A stretch of 64,000 bases of DNA from Gemmobacter lanyuensis (GTDB lineage Bacteria; Pseudomonadota; Alphaproteobacteria; Rhodobacterales; Rhodobacteraceae), in contig NZ_BMYQ01000007.1 in the NCBI RefSeq assembly GCF_014652355.1, positions 62,001 to 126,000 on the forward strand, given 5' to 3'. Of this stretch, positions 59,648 to 64,000 are shown piece by piece (position 1 is the first letter of the stretch; every line of letters starts with the position of its first letter). The notes below the pieces were generated by a model. That model ran no database searches and was not told the DNA's origin. It worked only from the letters and a program-made list of their open reading frames with translations. The position numbers and the translations under genes are program-made.

Positions 59648-60618
59648 GCGCGATGCTCTGCTTTTTTGAGAATGATGCGGCCCTTGGGCCCCTGATTGCG
59701 GGAATTGAACGCAATGGCGATCAGAATTGCGGCACCAGAGATTGCCATCTGCCAGAAGGGCGAAATTCCGACGACGGGCAGGGCGTTCTTGATGATGCCC
59801 AGAAACAGCGCCCCCATCACGCAGCCCGCGACCGTCCCGGCGCCCCCGGCGATGGCGATGCCGCCGATCACGCAGGCGGCCACGACATCCAGTTCAAACC
59901 CGCCCGCGATATCGACATAGGCCACCGCATAGCGCGCAACCCAAAGATAGCCGGTGAAGCCCGCCAGCGCCCCGGAAATCACGAAGGCTGCCATCTGCGT
60001 CCGCCCGACCGAGATGCCGGTATAGACCGCGGCATGGGCATTGCCGCCCACGGCAAAGAAGGCCCGCCCCAGCGCGGTGCGTCGCACCAGAACCACCGTC
60101 AGCACAATGACGGCCACCGCCATCCAGGCCATGATCGGCAGACCCAGAAAGATCAGGCGGGGCAGGGCCTTGAACCCCTCGGTCATTTCATGGGCATTGA
60201 TCCATTTGCCGTCGGTCAGCAGAAAGATGATGCCGCGATAGATGGTCATGGTGCCCAGCGTCACCACGATGGAGGGAATGTCGAGCTTCCAGACCAGCAG
60301 CCCGTTCACCGCCCCAAGCGTCGCGCCAAGCGCAATCACCGTCAGCAGGATCAGCGGCAGCGGCACGCCCGCGCCATTCATCATCGCGGCAATCATCCCC
60401 GTCAGTGCAAGGTTCGCCGCGACCGACAGGTCAATGCATTTGGTGACGATGACGACCATCTGCCCCAGTGCCAGAATGATCAGCGGCGAGGTGTCGGTAA
60501 AGACATTTGCAAGGTTCAGGGGGCTGACGAAGCCCGGAAAACGGCTGGCAATCAGCGCCAGCAAGATCAGGATGGCAAGCGCCAGAATGGCCTCGCGCGA
60601 TTTCAGAAGGCTGCTCAT
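59644..60618 (-). CDS. rhaP: Rhamnose ABC transporter permease (RhaP)
   Basis: 324 aa CUT2-type permease, paralogue of RhaQ. Motifs KCIDLSVAANLALTG near residue 65, DIPSIVVTLGTMTIYRG near residue 113 and IGGIAIAGGAGTVAG near residue 251 mark the family. Start overlaps the rhaT stop by 4 nt, part of a chain of ATGA overlaps through rhaTPQUK that implies one tightly coupled transcript. Confidence 0.92.
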   Translation of the reverse strand: MSSLLKSREAILALAILILLALIASRFPGFVSPLNLANVFTDTSPLIILALGQMVVIVTKCIDLSVAANLALTGMIAAMMNGAGVPLPLILLTVIALGATLGAVNGLLVWKLDIPSIVVTLGTMTIYRGIIFLLTDGKWINAHEMTEGFKALPRLIFLGLPIMAWMAVAVIVLTVVLVRRTALGRAFFAVGGNAHAAVYTGISVGRTQMAAFVISGALAGFTGYLWVARYAVAYVDIAGGFELDVVAACVIGGIAIAGGAGTVAGCVMGALFLGIIKNALPVVGISPFWQMAISGAAILIAIAFNSRNQGPKGRIILKKAEHRA

Positions 60619-62144
60619 GCCGCCTCTCCTTCTTCGATGCCGACGGCGGCACGCACCAGATTTTCGGGGGTCATGGCATCGCCTGCGAATTCGGCGGCGA
60701 TGCGGCCTTCGCGCATGACGATGACGCGGTCGGACATGCCCAGAACCTCGGGGATTTCCGAGCTGACCATGATCACCGCAAGGCCCTGCGCGGCAAGTTC
60801 GGACATGAAATCATGCACCGCGGCCTTGGACCCGATGTCGATGCCCTTGGTGGGTTCATCCAGGATGATGACGCGCGGCCGCGTCGCCAGCCATTTGGCG
60901 ATGACGACCTTTTGCTGGTTCCCGCCCGACAGCAGCCCCACATCTTGATCAAGACTTGCCGCCCGGAGGTCGAGCCGCTGGGTATAGTCGCGCGCCAGCC
61001 GGAATTCCTCGGACAGACGCAGAAAACCGCCCTTCGACGTGCGGCTGAGCGAGGGAAGGGTCACGTTCTGAAAAATCGGCAAGCCCTTGACCGCTCCCTG
61101 CTTGCCACGATCTTCGGGGACATAGACGATCCCCGCCTCCACCGCCTGCGCGGTGCTGCGGATCACGCGGATGTCGTTCCCGATGCGGCAGGCGCCTTTG
61201 GAGGGTTTGGTGATGCCGAAGAGGGCCTGCATCACTTCGGACCGGCCCGCGCCGACAAGGCCGTAAAAGCCGAGGATTTCGCCCTCATGCAGGGTAAAGC
61301 CGATGTCCTCGAATTCGGTCGGGTGGCAATAGCCGCTGACCGTCAGCACCGGGTTACCGATGCGGGCGGGGCGCTTGGGGTAGATCTGATCGACCGACCG
61401 GCCCACCATCATCTGCACCAGCTGGCCTTCGGTCACATCGGTGATGTGGCCCTCGGCGATGAACTGGCCATCGCGGAACACGGTCCAGCGATCTGCGATG
61501 CGAAAAATCTCGTCGAATTTGTGCGAGATGAAGAGGATGGCCTTGCCCTGCGCCTTGAGGGTTTCGACCAGCTCGTACAGCTCGTGAATTTCCTTGTGCG
61601 ACAGGGCGGCGGTGGGTTCGTCCATGATCACCACCCGCGCATCGATGGAAAGCGCGCGCGCAATCGCCACCAGATGTTTCGAGGCGATGCCCAGGTCGCG
61701 CAGCCGGACCTTCGGGTCCAGATTGGCGCCGATCGAGGTGAGCAGGCGCCGGGCCTCGGCCTCCATTGCCGCCCAGTCGATCAGGCCCAGACGGGTGCGG
61801 GGCGCATGGCCGATGAAGATGTTCTCCGCCACCGTCAGCTCATCAAACAGCACGGTTTCCTGATGGATCGCCGTCACGCCCGCATCGCCCGCGGCCTGGG
61901 CGGTCGGAAATTGCACCGGGCGGCCGTCGATGGCGATGCTGCCCTCATCGGGTTGGTAGATGCCGGTCAGGATCTTGACGATGGTCGATTTGCCCGCCCC
62001 GTTTTCACCGATCAGCGCCGTGACCTGGCCGGGGAAAAGGTCAAGCTGCACGCCGTTCAGCGCACGCACACCGGGAAAGGATTTGGAGATGCCGCGAAGG
62101 CTCAGCACCGGGGGGGTGGTGCCGGAAGCGGGTTGCGCCTGCAT
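60615..62144 (-). CDS. rhaT: Rhamnose ABC transporter ATP-binding protein with two ABC domains (RhaT)
   Basis: 509 aa RbsA/XylG-type fused ATPase. First domain: Walker A GENGAGKST near residue 43, signature region LGIASKHLVAIARAL, Walker B VVIMDEPTAALSH near residue 172. Second domain: degenerate Walker A GLVGAGRSEV near residue 293, signature LSGGNQQKVVIAKWL near residue 405, Walker B VIILDEPTKGIDIG. This asymmetry is normal for CUT2 systems. ATG 62144 is separated from rhaS by 84 nt containing a stem-loop. Confidence 0.94.
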   Translation of the reverse strand: MQAQPASGTTPPVLSLRGISKSFPGVRALNGVQLDLFPGQVTALIGENGAGKSTIVKILTGIYQPDEGSIAIDGRPVQFPTAQAAGDAGVTAIHQETVLFDELTVAENIFIGHAPRTRLGLIDWAAMEAEARRLLTSIGANLDPKVRLRDLGIASKHLVAIARALSIDARVVIMDEPTAALSHKEIHELYELVETLKAQGKAILFISHKFDEIFRIADRWTVFRDGQFIAEGHITDVTEGQLVQMMVGRSVDQIYPKRPARIGNPVLTVSGYCHPTEFEDIGFTLHEGEILGFYGLVGAGRSEVMQALFGITKPSKGACRIGNDIRVIRSTAQAVEAGIVYVPEDRGKQGAVKGLPIFQNVTLPSLSRTSKGGFLRLSEEFRLARDYTQRLDLRAASLDQDVGLLSGGNQQKVVIAKWLATRPRVIILDEPTKGIDIGSKAAVHDFMSELAAQGLAVIMVSSEIPEVLGMSDRVIVMREGRIAAEFAGDAMTPENLVRAAVGIEEGEAA

Positions 62145-62179
62145 GAAAACGACCCTGCGAGAGAGAGGGAAGGAAAAGC

Positions 62180-62204
62180 GGCCCGGCCGGGAGCTGGCCG
62201 GGCC
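62180..62204 (-). terminator. Stem-loop between rhaS and rhaT
   Basis: 9-bp stem GGCCCGGCC / GGCCGGGCC with a 7-nt loop; on the minus strand it is followed by GCTTTTCC. It should stabilise the binding-protein mRNA and reduce readthrough to the transporter genes. Confidence 0.65.
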
Positions 62205-62228
62205 TGTGATCAGCCCGAGGGCCTGCGA

Positions 62229-63224
62229 TCAGAAGATCGACGAGAAAGCGTCGATGTTCGAGGCATCATAGACGAAGGGGTCGGCCATGGCGCCTTCCAA
62301 CTTGTCGTCCAGCTTGACGCTGCCCATGCGCCCCATCGGGATTTCGGCGCCCGCTTCGGCCTTGGCGGTGCCATTGGCGAGGTTGTAGGCGATCATCGTG
62401 GCCGAATAGCCCAGATCGATCGGGTTCCAGATCGCGAAGGATTTCGAGGCGCCCGATTTCACATGGCCGGCCATTTCCGACGGCAGGCCAAGGCCCGTCA
62501 CATTGATCTGGCCGATCTTGCCTGCGTCCGTCACCGCCTGCGCCGCCGCCACGATCCCGACCGAGGTCGGCGCGATGATGGCCTTGAGGTTCGGGTAGGT
62601 CTGCATCAGGCCCTGGGCTTCGCGGTAGGATTTGTCGGCCAGGTCATCGCCATAGACGGTGCCCACGACGGTCACGCCCGGGTAGTTGCCCATGACCTTG
62701 TTCATCTCTTCGATCCAGGTGTTCTGGTTCGTCGAGGTGGTGGTCGCCGACAGGACCGCAACTTCACCGCCTTCGGGCAGGTTGTCGGCGGCAAGCTTGA
62801 TGATCATGTTGCCGATCAGCGGGTTGGACGAGGGGTTGAGGTGCATCATCCGGCCCTCGGGCGCCACGCCCGAATCCCAGGAAATGACGGTGATGCCGCG
62901 GTCCATTGCCTTTTTCAGCGTCGGCACCAGCGCGTCGGTGTCATTGGCGGAAACGGCAATGGCATCGACCTTCTGGGCGATCAGGCTGTTGATGACCTCG
63001 ATCTGGCCTTCGGCGGTGGTGTCGGTCGGGCCGGTGTAGATGATTTCCACGTCGCCCAGCTCTTTGGCAGCTTCTTCCGCGCCCTTGGCGGCCGCTTCGA
63101 AAAAGCCGATGCCAAGGGCCTTGACCACCAGCGCGATGCGCTTGGGTTCGGCATGGGCGCCGGTCGCGGCCAGCAGCGCCGTCGCCAGCGCAGCAGTGGT
63201 CAGTGCCTTCTTCAGAATGCTCAT
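62229..63224 (-). CDS. rhaS: Rhamnose-binding periplasmic protein (RhaS)
   Basis: 331 aa with signal peptide (cleavage near residue 25, TGAHAEPKRIA). Mature protein is a CUT2 sugar-binding fold: VKALGIGFFEAAAKGAEEAA near residue 34, AIAVSANDTDALVP near residue 88, TVISWDSGVAPEGRMMHLNP near residue 112, IIAPTSVGIVAAAQAV near residue 216. The last two fit rhamnose-binding proteins. First structural gene after the regulator, separated from it by 32 nt and from rhaT by a hairpin. Confidence 0.92.
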   Translation of the reverse strand: MSILKKALTTAALATALLAATGAHAEPKRIALVVKALGIGFFEAAAKGAEEAAKELGDVEIIYTGPTDTTAEGQIEVINSLIAQKVDAIAVSANDTDALVPTLKKAMDRGITVISWDSGVAPEGRMMHLNPSSNPLIGNMIIKLAADNLPEGGEVAVLSATTTSTNQNTWIEEMNKVMGNYPGVTVVGTVYGDDLADKSYREAQGLMQTYPNLKAIIAPTSVGIVAAAQAVTDAGKIGQINVTGLGLPSEMAGHVKSGASKSFAIWNPIDLGYSATMIAYNLANGTAKAEAGAEIPMGRMGSVKLDDKLEGAMADPFVYDASNIDAFSSIF

Positions 63225-63256
63225 GTTGTCCTCCCTGAGCGTTGTTGTCCCTGGCG

Positions 63257-64000
63257 CTAGTCCTCCTGCGCGCGGGTCTTTCTGTCTGCCGCGGCCACTT
63301 CGGCCACGATCAACCGGATTTCCGCCGCCTCGAGCATCTGGGCAGCGCGGTCTTCGATGCGGTCATCGGTGACGACCGTATGGATGCGGGCAAGCGGGCA
63401 GAGCAGCAGGCTCGACCGTTTGCCGAATTTCGAACTGTCGGCCAGCACGACCAGCTCATCCGCCTGGTCGATCAGCTTCTGTTCCGCCTGGATCAGCAGG
63501 GGATCGCCCTCCATCAGACCCAGCGCCCCAAGCCCGCGACAGCCCATGAACATGCGCCGGGCGTAGAAATGGCGGCTGCCGTCATCATTGAAGGGGGAAA
63601 GAATGATATTCTGTTCACGATAGATTGCCCCTGCCGGAAGCAGGACAGTGTTCTTGGAATGCTTCAGAAGATGTTCGGCAATCGGGAAACTGTTGGTAAA
63701 GACCTGCAGGCGCTTGGCGGTCAGCGGATGCACCATCTGAAAGGTCGTGGTGCCGCCATTGATGATGATGGCATCGCCATCATCGCACAGCTCCACCGCC
63801 GCCTTGGCGATGGCGCGCTTTTCGGCGGCATGGATGGTTTCGTTCACCGCAAAGGGCCGGGCGTTGATGCCGACAAAGCTGGGCGGCGCAATCGCCTCGG
63901 CCCCGCCGCGCACACGGCGCAGCTTTTTCTGCACGTGAAGCTGGGCAATGTCGCGCCGGATCGTCGCCTCGGAGGCGCCGGTCAGCGCGCAAAGATCGGT
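63257..64000 (-). CDS. rhaR: DeoR-family regulator RhaR (N-terminus outside window)
   Basis: At least 248 aa visible; the frame runs off the right edge, so the start is missing. Read from the edge, the first residues are the DeoR helix-turn-helix (DLCALTGASEATIRRDIAQL) followed by QKKLRRVRGGAEAI. The effector domain shows IIINGGTTTFQMVHPL and LADSSKFGKRSSLL, both typical of DeoR regulators, with a C-terminal VVTDDRI. In Rhizobium the homologue represses the rhamnose operon it heads. It is read in the same direction as rhaS. Confidence 0.93.
   Translation of the reverse strand, partial: TDLCALTGASEATIRRDIAQLHVQKKLRRVRGGAEAIAPPSFVGINARPFAVNETIHAAEKRAIAKAAVELCDDGDAIIINGGTTTFQMVHPLTAKRLQVFTNSFPIAEHLLKHSKNTVLLPAGAIYREQNIILSPFNDDGSRHFYARRMFMGCRGLGALGLMEGDPLLIQAEQKLIDQADELVVLADSSKFGKRSSLLLCPLARIHTVVTDDRIEDRAAQMLEAAEIRLIVAEVAAADRKTRAQED

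Noticed and set aside
60813-63260. Antisense open frame of 815 codons on the plus strand
   Set aside because: Opposite rhaT and rhaS; no domain visible, and coding evidence on the minus strand is decisive.
1-64000. CRISPR arrays, tRNA or rRNA genes, insertion sequences, phage genes
   Set aside because: No regularly spaced repeats, no cloverleaf-like segment with T-loop consensus and no transposase or integrase motif were noticed; a tRNAscan or ISfinder run would settle this.

Overview
The window is GC-rich, tightly packed DNA of alphaproteobacterial type, most likely Rhodobacterales (Rhodobacter/Paracoccus/roseobacter group). This rests on the gene content: a taurine-pyruvate-type aminotransferase beside a MocR regulator, an ALDH16-type double-domain aldehyde dehydrogenase, a Rhizobium-style rhaRSTPQUK operon, and a small initiator carrying a DnaA N-terminal-like domain next to parAB. 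That rep/par module at 53.4-57.0 kb implies an extrachromosomal replicon (plasmid or chromid). Most of the rest is solute uptake and catabolism, each block with its own regulator. I found no tRNA, rRNA, insertion sequence, phage gene or CRISPR array.

Layout. 0-8.2 kb: amino-acid ABC transporter (5' end cut off) followed by a hydroxyproline-type catabolic operon (DapA-family deaminase, FAD D-amino-acid dehydrogenase, semialdehyde dehydrogenase, proline-racemase-family enzyme, two SDRs). 8.2-14.7 kb: chromate transporter, EamA exporter, MocR regulator, Tpa-like aminotransferase, LacI regulator. 15.0-20.8 kb: membrane di-iron hydroxylase, orphan sugar-binding protein, deoC and ALDH16. 20.8-27.7 kb: chemoreceptor, AraC regulator, ketopantoate-reductase-like protein, 7TM-DISM sensor kinase with its response regulator. 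27.7-30.5 kb: a divergent DUF1537 kinase / apionate-oxidoisomerase-like pair with paired operator-like repeats, then a small membrane protein. 30.8-34.4 kb: 2-keto-3-deoxygalactonate branch (dgoK, dgoA, SDR) with a rhodanese and an IclR regulator. 34.4-43.9 kb: LacI regulator diverging from an eight-gene operon with a CUT1 sugar transporter plus two TIM-barrel isomerase/epimerase and Gfo/Idh/MocA pairs. 44.2-48.8 kb: two-component system diverging from PepSY, cytochrome b561 and a phosphoethanolamine transferase. 49.0-52.2 kb: MocD-like desaturase-fold oxygenase, Rieske ferredoxin, a PanB-like protein with altered metal ligands, and convergent purU. 52.3-57.0 kb: TPP riboswitch-thiD and the replication/partition module, studded with seven copies of a 16-bp palindrome. 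57.0-64.0 kb: L-rhamnose uptake/kinase operon rhaRSTPQUK on the minus strand, cut off inside rhaR.

The most interesting signals are the dispersed parS-like palindromes (two inside parA and parB, two just upstream of a TPP riboswitch), the ABC-TIM-Gfo-TIM-Gfo operon of unknown substrate, the MocDE/PanB-like/PurU set that looks like oxidative demethylation plus C1 disposal, a Ser/Cys proline-racemase-family enzyme, an SDR without its catalytic lysine, paired operators in the kinase/oxidoisomerase promoter region, and a hairpin with tandem repeats beside the Shine-Dalgarno of the di-iron hydroxylase. Functions are assigned by reading motifs and context; no database search was possible.
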